A stretch of 9,965 nt of DNA from Desulfobacterales bacterium (lineage in GTDB: Bacteria > Desulfobacterota > Desulfobacteria > Desulfobacterales > JAHEIW01). Below, one piece after another: positions 1-6,206 of this stretch (the stretch's first letter is position 1; every line of letters starts with the position of its first letter). The stretch covers positions 1-9,965 of the forward strand of contig JAQYWI010000193.1 of assembly GCA_030145015.1 (NCBI GenBank), given 5' to 3'. Made by a program: the position numbers and the translations under genes. Below the pieces are notes generated by a model. It was given only the letters and a program-made list of their open reading frames with translations. It was not told where the DNA came from and did no database searches.

Positions 1-736
1 CATTATAGTCGTTGCCGATTGAAAGGGTTCGACCGGGATCGATATCAAATTCTGAGGTCAACCAGGCGACGGTAAGACCTTTTGAAACAGTTGCCGGGAA
101 AATTTCTATCCAGATGGATTGTCCGTCTAGCGGTGAGGTCGTCTGGATGATATTAAAACCCGGCAGCTGTTTTCTTAAGGTTTCCAGAACCTGCAGGCTA
201 CCCGCCGGCGGAAGAATGGCCAGCAACTGCGTCGCCGTACCAAAACCGTCGGAGACATCATCCAAAGGAAATGCAAATTGACTGTACAGATCGACACGTC
301 TTTTAAAATCAGCATTGGCGAAGCTTGACTCAAAATAACCAAATACATGGTTATCCGGTATGGGGCGGTGAACCATAAAATCAAGGTCGCCGGCCTGCAG
401 GATTGCGATTGCGCGACTTACCTCGTCGGCTTCCAGGCTCACATTTCTGATAATATGGCCGCCGGGATGTTGGGTAACCCCGGCACCGCTGGAAAAAATT
501 ATGAAATCCATTGGAAGCTCTGAAATAGAGACGGTATTCAAGGAGTAGATCGAACGGCCTGTGGCGATCACCCGGACGATGCCAAATTCATCGAGTTGTC
601 TTAGGGCCTCCAGGTCGGCATTGGAAAAACTGCGGTCCGAACGCAGTAATGTTCCGTCGAAGTCACAAACGAACAGCCCGCATGGAGGGTCACCCTTTCT
701 CCAGTCCGATGGCTGGATTTCCTGAGAAATTATCAT
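1..736 (-). CDS. Cof-type HAD-IIB phosphatase, 3' end cut by the window edge
   Basis: The 245 visible residues carry the HAD-superfamily motifs in order: motif I as DFDGT (nucleophile D25, acid D27), motif II as ATGRS (T59), the motif III lysine in VSKG (K219), and motif IV as GNDYN (241-245), whose next codon begins with G as expected for GNDYND. The long cap between motifs II and III is typical of the IIB (Cof) type. Known members are cytoplasmic Mg-dependent phosphatases acting on sugar phosphates, nucleotides or other small phosphate esters. The substrate cannot be read from sequence. Probably only the last few tens of residues are missing. The ATG at 736 is the only good in-frame start; TTG at 772 is a poor alternative. 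It leaves a 24-residue lead before motif I, longer than usual. There is no Shine-Dalgarno sequence, and a strong promoter lies immediately upstream, so the mRNA may be leaderless. The phosphatase family call is firm. Confidence 0.93.
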   Translation of the reverse strand, partial: MIISQEIQPSDWRKGDPPCGLFVCDFDGTLLRSDRSFSNADLEALRQLDEFGIVRVIATGRSIYSLNTVSISELPMDFIIFSSGAGVTQHPGGHIIRNVSLEADEVSRAIAILQAGDLDFMVHRPIPDNHVFGYFESSFANADFKRRVDLYSQFAFPLDDVSDGFGTATQLLAILPPAGSLQVLETLRKQLPGFNIIQTTSPLDGQSIWIEIFPATVSKGLTVAWLTSEFDIDPGRTLSIGNDYN

Positions 737-743
737 GCTGAGG

Positions 744-772
744 ATAATAGGTAAAGGGTATTCGCGTGTCAA
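744..772 (-). promoter_or_regulatory. Sigma-70-type promoter of the HAD phosphatase gene
   Basis: On the minus strand there is TTGACA (772-767, a perfect -35 box), a 17-bp spacer, then TATTAT (749-744, five of six matches to the -10 consensus). The first base seven nucleotides beyond the -10 box is the A of the ATG at 736, so the predicted transcription start coincides with the start codon. A 28-bp palindrome lies 22 bp upstream of the -35 box. Confidence 0.7.
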
Positions 773-794
773 TTAAAAACCCGCCGGCACGTTC

Positions 795-822
795 TTAGAA
801 GTGGTTTAAAAACCACTTCTAA
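795..822. repeat. Perfect 28-bp palindrome sharing its arms with the 6063-6206 element
   Basis: The arms are TTAGAAGTGGTTT (795-807) and its exact reverse complement (810-822), with AA between. The 11-base core AGAAGTGGTTT is also the outer end of the large palindrome at 6063-6206, so this looks like the same repeat family with the interior gone, or a minimal form. A second perfect palindrome of 14 bp with a KpnI-like centre (GGTACC) follows at 830-843. No T-run follows on either strand, so it is not a good terminator. It lies between the HAD promoter and the non-coding kilobase, so an operator role is an alternative. Confidence 0.75.
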
Positions 823-1070
823 ACACACTGCCCGGTACCGGGCCGCAACTTGCATTGAAGCGGGTGACAGAAATAATTGCCAACAAAATAGCTAAAGGTA
901 TCCGTCCGAAGTGACGATATATAAATTATATGGAAATCAGCTAGTTTTAGGCTTTTTATGATCACCGAAAATCTGAAGTCTGATTTCATTGCGCATCTAA
1001 CTGGTCTAATCAACGGATAATTACAGACCAGAGCGAAAACATCTATATCGATGGTGAACGGAGGTTGATT

Positions 1071-1244
1071 GTGGGAATGGGTAAGGAGACGATCATTTTT
1101 TTTGAGCAACTGGGATTTGGGTGGGTCCTGGATAATATGATGCTGCAGGAAATAAAGCTAACCAATTTCAATGATAATTGTATTACGGATACCTCGCTAA
1201 TTAAGATTATCGAGAATATTTTAACCGAAAACTCGACGATCTAA
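1071..1244 (+). CDS. Possible small protein of 57 residues, or the 3' part of a broken gene
   Basis: A GTG at 1071 follows GGAGG (1060-1064) with a 6-base gap, which is a good ribosome binding site. An in-frame ATG lies at 1077. The product is acidic to neutral, with a stretch reading ETIIFFEQLGFGWVLDN and an ILTENSTI end. I recognise no domain and see no signal peptide or clear membrane segment. The frame is open upstream to 984, and that extra part (around ENIYIDGERRLI) also looks protein-like. A separate ATG at 958 opens another frame that ends at 1020. Restoring one base near 1016 would join them into about 95 residues. It may therefore be a frameshifted remnant rather than an intact gene. 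The stretch is clearly more AT-rich than the neighbouring genes. No other gene is seen between 737 and 1762. Confidence 0.3.
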   Translation: MGMGKETIIFFEQLGFGWVLDNMMLQEIKLTNFNDNCITDTSLIKIIENILTENSTI

Positions 1245-1604
1245 TTACAGCTGACATTGATTTGAGAAATTGGTTTCAGCGCGGCCGTGAGTAGCACCCA
1301 TCGAAAATAAAAAGGCTTTAAGCCTTCACCCCGCCCGATTTTCAGCAAGCAATAGTTGCCATCCGGGTATAAATCGTTTAATTTGATCGTAAAGATCGAT
1401 TTGAATAGATTAAATCTATTTAAAATTGTATAAAGGACTTATGGTAACGGCTCCCTGGCAATTCCAGTTAGCTCCAGCTTCTTGTCTTTATCAAATAGCA
1501 CTATTCTCCCCCATTTTTTCAAAACAATGAAAATTGGATGATTTGAGAAATTTATATCGGACGGGGAACAGGTGCCATTTTGACCTCTGCCAAGGGAGTC
1601 AACG
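1245..1604. other. AT-rich intergenic stretch with small palindromes, no gene seen
   Basis: The stretch holds a 6-bp hairpin at 1312-1326 (AAGGCT, loop TTA, AGCCTT). Read on the minus strand it is followed by a T-rich run, so it could be a weak minus-strand terminator, but no convincing minus-strand gene ends there. A palindromic AT-rich patch lies around 1381-1434, including TATAAA at 1429-1434 that could be a weak -10 box for the LOG gene. The best -35 match 17 bp upstream (TAGATT, 1406-1411) is poor, so no promoter is called. Confidence 0.4.
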
Positions 1605-1737
1605 ACCACCCGCACAGCGGGTGGTTTGGATTTTACCGCCATAGGCGGGAAAAGACAGGGGCGCAAAGTGCCCCAATCGTTGGAAATAACGCGGTGGAAC
1701 CGTGGATTCTCGTGCGAAGAATCCGGTTTGGAAAACC
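1605..1737 (+). promoter_or_regulatory. Run of hairpins in the 5' leader of the LOG-domain gene
   Basis: Four hairpins follow each other on the plus strand. The first is 1605-1625, a perfect 9-bp stem ACCACCCGC/GCGGGTGGT with a 3-base loop. The second is 1631-1653, TTTT-CCGCC/GGCGG-AAAA with one mismatch. The third is 1658-1674, a 7-bp stem GGGGCGC/GTGCCCC with one G-T pair. The fourth is 1698-1728, AACCG plus GATTCT pairing with AGAATC plus CGGTT. The right arm GGTTT (1725-1729) can instead pair with AAACC (1733-1737), giving two mutually exclusive folds 25 bases before the start codon. This could be an attenuator or structured regulatory leader. It could equally be the relic of a transposon end, since GC hairpins of this kind occur at IS200/IS605 ends. 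I do not recognise a known riboswitch class. Confidence 0.45.
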
Positions 1738-1762
1738 CAATCGCAATGCTGTGGGATGAAAT

Positions 1763-3742
1763 ATGGCCAAACAAAAGCGAGATAATCAAATCTATCGAGG
1801 TTTGTTGCAATCCAATGATGGGGTTATTACCAAGGTGGTGAACGCAAATTCCAGCACAATCACCTTTCAAACCACATTTGGACTAAACGATCAGCTAATC
1901 GAGCATCTTAAAAATCAAGCCGAGCATATCGTTTTTAGCGAACGCTCCCGCATCGCCCGCCTCGGCGTTCAAATTAAATGTGAACCGCCTTCAGCGGATG
2001 CTCTGGAGGGCGACAGCGTAACGCTGACCCTGGTTGCCTCACCGGTGATTTCCGGTTATCCCGGCCTAAATGAGTTGCGCGAATTTATCACCCTGGGATT
2101 GCCTGTCGGGCGTCTGGTTTTCTGTGATCCGGAAGCGCTTCTGACATCCGATGAGGTATTGGAAGCCATCGAGCGTTCGCAACTCAAATTGCCGGCATCC
2201 ACCACCCTTTCAGCCGACGGCAGTATCGTCATTGCACCCCATAAGGTTATCTGTGAACTGAAAGAGCCCTTGGACAAGGAAGCCCTGGGGCGCATTTTGC
2301 TTCGAGAAGACGGCAGAGAGCTTCTGAACCGGTATCAGGTCCGAAAGGCGGTACATGCTGTACATATCGCAGCGGGTAAAGGTGCGGTGACCACATGTTC
2401 AATGTATTTGAACGAGCATTATGTTGTTTTGCAGAGCGGGTTTGAGCTGGGCCGAAATTTGCCGGCCACGGTCCTGGATCCCTTAAAAACACGCGGCATA
2501 CGAATTTATCTTGAAATCGTCAATCAAACCCGGCACCCCATCGTAAATCCGTTGATCGCCGCGAAAGTTTATTACGCCGCAAAATCTAAAAACAGCACCC
2601 GGCCGAAAAAATCTGCCAAAGGCGATGCCTTTTTTACGTATAAGGAAATGCGCCGGCTGGAAAGGCAATTTGATCCCCCGGAACCCACCAGCTGCCATTA
2701 CCTGGCAAAACCCGTTGCGGTTATGCAAGATGAAACAGATGCGATTAAAACCGCCCGTATCTATTTAAATGGCCCCGACAACGCCTGTGATGCAACCGAA
2801 GCGCTGTGTGCCATAGCCCGGCGGGATTTTTCACCCGCTAGCGAATGCAGTCATGCATACGCTACATCCAAGCTTAAGGAGGCCGTAAAGGATTCATCTG
2901 CCGTTCTGGCCCTGAAGTATTTCCCCAATCTGCTTGAGCATCGCGACATCATCAATCTGGCATGTGAGGGCAAAATAACGGCGCTTTATTTTTACGAGCC
3001 TTCCTGCGAGCACGGACCGTTTCTTTCACAACTGGATCACAATCGTCTTCAAGAATACCATGCTTTTGGAATCGAGGTATACTGGGTGTCCGGATTAAAT
3101 GGTTGTCTGATGGTCCACACCATGCGCGATGGGATGGGGTATTTTGTGCTGCCGGAACGGCTGGCCGACTTCCACAAATCAATGCTCTTTGCTTTTTATG
3201 GATCAAATATGCGGCTTTCAGGGGACGGCGAAGCACGTCTGGGGGACCTTATGGACGCCCTGATCGCTTTTTGGGGCCAAAGTATCGGAATTGTCACCGG
3301 GGGCGGCAGCGGCGTTATGGAACAGGTCAATACCCTTGCGCGGACGCGCGGCATTTTGTCAGGAGCGAATTTTCTGGACATCACCGATCAATCCATGACC
3401 ACCGATGTTGATTTTTGCCAGGTTTTTCAATCCACCTGCCGCCATAGCAGACAGAAATGGTTTGAGGTTGCATCGTTTCCGATTTTTAATGTCGGCGGCC
3501 TGGGTTCGCTCGAAGAACTGGGTATTACCCTGTGCAATATGAAGCTGTCGATCCTGGAACAGGTTCCGGTTATATTGTTTGATACCGTGGGGCGCCAGGG
3601 ATACTGGAATGGTATTGATAGCCAGATCAAGGAAATGATCACCCGCGGCCGGGCTCCCGACTGGATCCAGGATAACATTGTCATCACCGCTGACCCCAAT
3701 GATGTGATCGACGCCTATAGAAATCGCCTGCAGCTATTCTAA
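1763..3742 (+). CDS. Large protein with C-terminal LOG-type nucleotide-binding domain and unknown N-terminal region
   Basis: The 659 residues fall into a LOG-like Rossmann domain (about 475-659) and a long unrecognised N-terminal part. LOG landmarks are the opening strand FYGSN (478-482), TGGGSGVME (512-520), the R563/K565 pair in SRQKWFE, and VGGLGSLEE (577-585). That last stretch corresponds to the family signature PGGxGTxxE with P changed to V and T to S, while the glutamate and arginine are kept. LOG enzymes split nucleoside 5'-monophosphates into base and ribose 5-phosphate, so this domain probably binds or hydrolyses a nucleotide. Residues 1-300 and 320-470 may be two further domains. 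I see no Walker motif, signal peptide or membrane segment, so it should be cytosolic. The ATG at 1763 follows a weak GGGATGA site. The gene stands alone behind a hairpin-rich leader and converges on the AlaX gene. The ORF is certain, the LOG domain very likely, and the overall function unknown. Confidence 0.85.
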   Translation: MAKQKRDNQIYRGLLQSNDGVITKVVNANSSTITFQTTFGLNDQLIEHLKNQAEHIVFSERSRIARLGVQIKCEPPSADALEGDSVTLTLVASPVISGYPGLNELREFITLGLPVGRLVFCDPEALLTSDEVLEAIERSQLKLPASTTLSADGSIVIAPHKVICELKEPLDKEALGRILLREDGRELLNRYQVRKAVHAVHIAAGKGAVTTCSMYLNEHYVVLQSGFELGRNLPATVLDPLKTRGIRIYLEIVNQTRHPIVNPLIAAKVYYAAKSKNSTRPKKSAKGDAFFTYKEMRRLERQFDPPEPTSCHYLAKPVAVMQDETDAIKTARIYLNGPDNACDATEALCAIARRDFSPASECSHAYATSKLKEAVKDSSAVLALKYFPNLLEHRDIINLACEGKITALYFYEPSCEHGPFLSQLDHNRLQEYHAFGIEVYWVSGLNGCLMVHTMRDGMGYFVLPERLADFHKSMLFAFYGSNMRLSGDGEARLGDLMDALIAFWGQSIGIVTGGGSGVMEQVNTLARTRGILSGANFLDITDQSMTTDVDFCQVFQSTCRHSRQKWFEVASFPIFNVGGLGSLEELGITLCNMKLSILEQVPVILFDTVGRQGYWNGIDSQIKEMITRGRAPDWIQDNIVITADPNDVIDAYRNRLQLF

Positions 3743-3766
3743 AATCTATCCAGGAAAAAAAATTAT

Positions 3767-3842
3767 CGAGGACGAGTACGAGGACGAGTACGAGGTTAGG
3801 ATACGTTTCTTAGCATCGTCCTCGTCGTCGTCCTCGTACTCG
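3767..3842. terminator. Long hairpin built of GAGGACGAGTAC repeats between convergent genes
   Basis: The left half has CGAGGACGAGTA written twice in tandem (3767-3795). The right half (3817-3842) is nearly its reverse complement. The best stem pairs 3773-3795 with 3820-3842 over 23 bp with two mismatches around a loop of about 24 bases. It lies 24 bp past the stop of the LOG gene and 57 bp past the stop of the convergent AlaX gene, so it may end or stabilise both transcripts. No clear T-run follows, so it is not a classical intrinsic terminator. The repetitive codon-like make-up suggests a dispersed genomic repeat. Confidence 0.6.
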
Positions 3843-3899
3843 TTATCTATCGCCAAATAGCCGCGTTAAAGGCAGGGCCGGGGGTCTTGCTCAATGTAC

Positions 3900-4340
3900 T
3901 CAAGGAGTTTCAAGCTTATACCTGATGCGCAGGATACCGTCTTCAAAGGCGGTGGAGGTGATCCGAAACTTTCCGATTTCGGCGCTTGATTTGACATGCG
4001 GGCCGATGCAGGGGCAGTGGTCGTAATCACCGATACTGATGATCCGGATGCTGTCTCCCGCGTCATCCGGTAGCTTTTCCGTATTGAATCGGCTGATGGC
4101 CTCTGATTTTGATATAAACGCCTCGGTCACCGGCAAATCGGATTGAATAATCCGGTTAACCCGGGATTGGATTTCTTCAATTTCATCGGCATTCAGCGCT
4201 TTTTTAAAATGGTAATCACATTTTGATTTTTTGCGCTCAATATGCGCATTAAAGCAGCGGCCGCATTGATACATGCGGTCCATGGTTTGGTTCAAAATAT
4301 GCTCGGCTGAATGCATGCGCGGGTCATAAGTTTTTTTCAT
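3900..4340 (-). CDS. Short AlaX-like alanyl-tRNA editing protein
   Basis: The protein has 146 residues and is the stand-alone relative of the second additional domain of threonyl- and alanyl-tRNA synthetases. Its zinc site is visible as HSAEH (H10, H14) and CIGPH (C111, H115), the HxxxH and CxxxH pattern of the family. Such proteins deacylate mischarged tRNA, typically Ser-tRNA(Ala) or Gly-tRNA(Ala), in the cytosol. It is short compared with common AlaX proteins (about 150 to 250 residues or more) and has no alanyl-tRNA synthetase remnant. An extra CGRC (26-29) and H33 near the N-terminus are unusual and could bind a metal. The ATG at 4340 has GAGG 10 bases upstream and gives the family's usual N-terminus. 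It starts 30 bp after the radical SAM gene ends, on the same strand, so the two are probably co-transcribed. The editing family is firm; its substrate is inferred. Confidence 0.85.
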   Translation of the reverse strand: MKKTYDPRMHSAEHILNQTMDRMYQCGRCFNAHIERKKSKCDYHFKKALNADEIEEIQSRVNRIIQSDLPVTEAFISKSEAISRFNTEKLPDDAGDSIRIISIGDYDHCPCIGPHVKSSAEIGKFRITSTAFEDGILRIRYKLETP

Positions 4341-4370
4341 CGCTTAATAACCTCATCCTAATAATTGTAT

Positions 4371-6035
4371 TTACAATTGTTCCCGGCCGCTTTGACACCC
4401 TTTTATCTTAATCAATTTCAAACCGGCAAGGAATTTTTTGCTCAGTTCAAGCGAGATTTCATGGTCAAATACCTCACCGTGCGGGCCTATTCCCCTGATG
4501 ACACCATCATATAGGAAGAATCGCAGCAGTTGTCTGCCGGCATCATTGCGATCATTCGGATCTGTGATGCGGGCTGCGGCAGGCGCAGGATCCGGTATCG
4601 GCAGGCCACTGTCGACCAGGGACTTCATAAAATTAACAATTCGACTCAGGCGCAGCAGCGTTATCGATTCCCGGCGGGTGGTGGTATGGGATAGGGGCAG
4701 GGCGCTGGATCGCATACAGGAAAATTTTTCAGGCAGCAGTCCCATTGAAGCACACAGCGCGTAATCGGCGCTGCCCGGTGCCGGGTAAAAAATGGAGCTG
4801 CCGGCCAGAACTCTAAGTTTCGCCAGATAGAGAAGATCTGCGAGGGAATCGATTGCCTTTTGAAACGGCGCTCCGATGATAATGTAACCGACCGCTTCAA
4901 GACCATAGATTTCGGCGAGAACGAGAGCGCGTTCAAATTCCTTGCGGACATCGGGTCGCCGAAATCGTTTTAACTGCGCGTTTGAGGTGGTGCCCAGCGA
5001 CAGGTTTAAAGTCCTGAAACCGGCAGCTTGCATGGCAGCGATGACCTGCTCGTCTAACGATGAGGGCAGCAGCCCGTTCATAGCCCTGAACTCGAGTTGA
5101 AGGCCATCAAAGCGTTGTTTGATTTCATTTAATAACCTCAAAAACCATTTGCGATCCAGAGATAGATTCTCATCTTCAAAATCGATAAATCCGGCCTCAA
5201 ATTGGTTTACGGCGTTCTCGATCTCGCCGATTACGGAGTCTACGCTTCTTCTGCGATGGCGCAGGGGAGACGATGCCCCGATCGAGCAGTAGGTGCACTT
5301 GAGCTGACATCCCCGGCTGGCAACAACCACCGCACTGGCCTTTTTGTTGCGGCGATAATAGCGCTGGTTCAGCAGCTCGGCCGCGGGCAACGGATAATTG
5401 TCCGGATTGCCCATGATGGCCGTTTCGCCGACGTGCAGGCTGCCATCCGGTTTGCGGTAAACCAGGCCGGGTATTTCATCATAGCCCGATCCGCTGCGCA
5501 GTGCTTTTGCCAGTAAGGCCAATGATACCTCACCCTCGCCGCGCATGACAAAATCCACTGCTGAAGATTCCATAACCCGTTCGGGCAGGGCCGTGGGGTG
5601 ATGACCGCCCACGACAATTTTGCAATCCGCATGATGGGCTTTCACAATTTGAGCGGTTTTAACGGCCTCATCGGCATAGGCGCTAAATAAGGAGGAAATA
5701 CCCACCAGAAAAGGCTGCGCTGTTTTAACCTGTTGCCCGATGAAGTCGAAACTGTAACCGAAATGCTTGTAATGATGAAACAAGCCGAAAGGAGATTGAT
5801 CGGCCCTTCCGTAATACGGCTGTAAATAAGACATTTCCGGCGGCGGATCGACAATGCGTGATTTTGGCGTGGCCAGAGCATCCAGAATCTCTACGGAAAA
5901 CCCGGCTTCAATCAGCGCGGCGGCGATACCGGCCAATCCATATGGAATGGTGCGTTTGGCGGTTAGATAAAAATCGCGAATCGGAGGCTGAATAAGCAGG
6001 ATATCAAATCGAGAATGTTGGAGTGATGGAGTCAT
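4371..6035 (-). CDS. B12-binding-domain radical SAM protein
   Basis: This 554-residue protein has the usual two-part build. Residues 10-180 form a cobalamin-binding-type Rossmann domain, starting FDILLIQPP and containing VVGGHHPTALPE (141-152) and RGEGE (165-169). Residues 235-470 form the radical SAM barrel with C243, C247 and C250 (CxxxCxxC) for the [4Fe-4S] cluster that cleaves S-adenosylmethionine. Members are anaerobic enzymes doing methylations or other radical reactions on lipids, cofactors or natural products. Nothing here fixes the substrate. The domain lacks the DxHxxG motif, as is normal for this radical SAM class. The last 80 residues are an unassigned tail. The chosen ATG at 6035 lies within an 8-bp tandem repeat and has no Shine-Dalgarno sequence. 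The first six residues are repeat-encoded, and the conserved part starts at F10, so the real start is uncertain by a few codons. The AlaX-like gene follows 30 bp downstream. Confidence 0.9.
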   Translation of the reverse strand: MTPSLQHSRFDILLIQPPIRDFYLTAKRTIPYGLAGIAAALIEAGFSVEILDALATPKSRIVDPPPEMSYLQPYYGRADQSPFGLFHHYKHFGYSFDFIGQQVKTAQPFLVGISSLFSAYADEAVKTAQIVKAHHADCKIVVGGHHPTALPERVMESSAVDFVMRGEGEVSLALLAKALRSGSGYDEIPGLVYRKPDGSLHVGETAIMGNPDNYPLPAAELLNQRYYRRNKKASAVVVASRGCQLKCTYCSIGASSPLRHRRRSVDSVIGEIENAVNQFEAGFIDFEDENLSLDRKWFLRLLNEIKQRFDGLQLEFRAMNGLLPSSLDEQVIAAMQAAGFRTLNLSLGTTSNAQLKRFRRPDVRKEFERALVLAEIYGLEAVGYIIIGAPFQKAIDSLADLLYLAKLRVLAGSSIFYPAPGSADYALCASMGLLPEKFSCMRSSALPLSHTTTRRESITLLRLSRIVNFMKSLVDSGLPIPDPAPAAARITDPNDRNDAGRQLLRFFLYDGVIRGIGPHGEVFDHEISLELSKKFLAGLKLIKIKGCQSGREQL

Positions 6036-6050
6036 GGAGTATTGGAGTAA
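6019..6050. repeat. Four-unit 8-bp tandem repeat over the radical SAM start codon
   Basis: The plus strand reads TGGAGTGA, TGGAGTCA, TGGAGTAT, TGGAGTAA in direct succession: a constant TGGAGT core with two variable bases. The minus-strand start codon (6035-6033) falls at the junction of units two and three. Units one and two encode the first residues of the radical SAM protein and units three and four form its untranslated leader. Confidence 0.85.
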
Positions 6051-6062
6051 TGAAAAATGCCG

Positions 6063-6206
6063 AGAAGTGGTTTCAAAACCTCAGATCAGGTTCAAGGGCA
6101 AGGCGCAGGCCGATCGATAACGCGCAGCATACATGTGTATGTGAGCATTTATCGGAGGCCTGCAACGCAGCCATTGGGCCTTAGATGGGGTTTTGAAACC
6201 ACTTCT
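6063..6206. repeat. MITE-like 144-bp nested palindrome
   Basis: Perfect 18-bp terminal inverted repeats, AGAAGTGGTTTCAAAACC at 6063-6080 and its complement at 6189-6206, enclose further matched arms. These are GCAGGCC/GGCCTGC (6105-6111, 6157-6163), CGATAA/TTATCG (6115-6120, 6149-6154) and a centre CATACATGTGTATG (6128-6141). The terminal, CGATAA and central pairs share one centre at 6134.5; the GCAGGCC pair is half a base off. The element has no coding capacity and looks like a non-autonomous mobile repeat or a large REP-like unit. The 28-bp palindrome at 795-822 shares its end sequence. It overlaps the 3' end of mutY and provides the stop codon. Confidence 0.8.

Noticed and set aside
819..1109. 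Minus-strand frame of 96 codons over the intergenic kilobase
   Set aside because: Its text is cysteine- and serine-rich without domain features, and it begins inside the 28-bp palindrome region's flank and ends without context. It is best seen as chance in a non-coding area.
1690..1703. GGTGGAACCG resembling the T-box antiterminator signature
   Set aside because: There is no recognisable stem I with specifier loop, no downstream T-run terminator, and the gene is not an amino-acid or tRNA synthetase gene. The similarity is limited to about ten bases.
1439..1870. Minus-strand frame of 143 codons upstream of and overlapping the LOG gene
   Set aside because: It runs through the hairpin series and into the LOG coding region. 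The residues encoded by the hairpins are low-information, and no family is recognisable. A weak hairpin with T-run at 1326-1303 lies after it, but that is not enough.
3767..3842. CRISPR-like array reading of the repeated GAGGACGAGTAC units
   Set aside because: Units are directly adjacent with no spacers, and the second half is inverted. There are no cas genes. It is a hairpin repeat.
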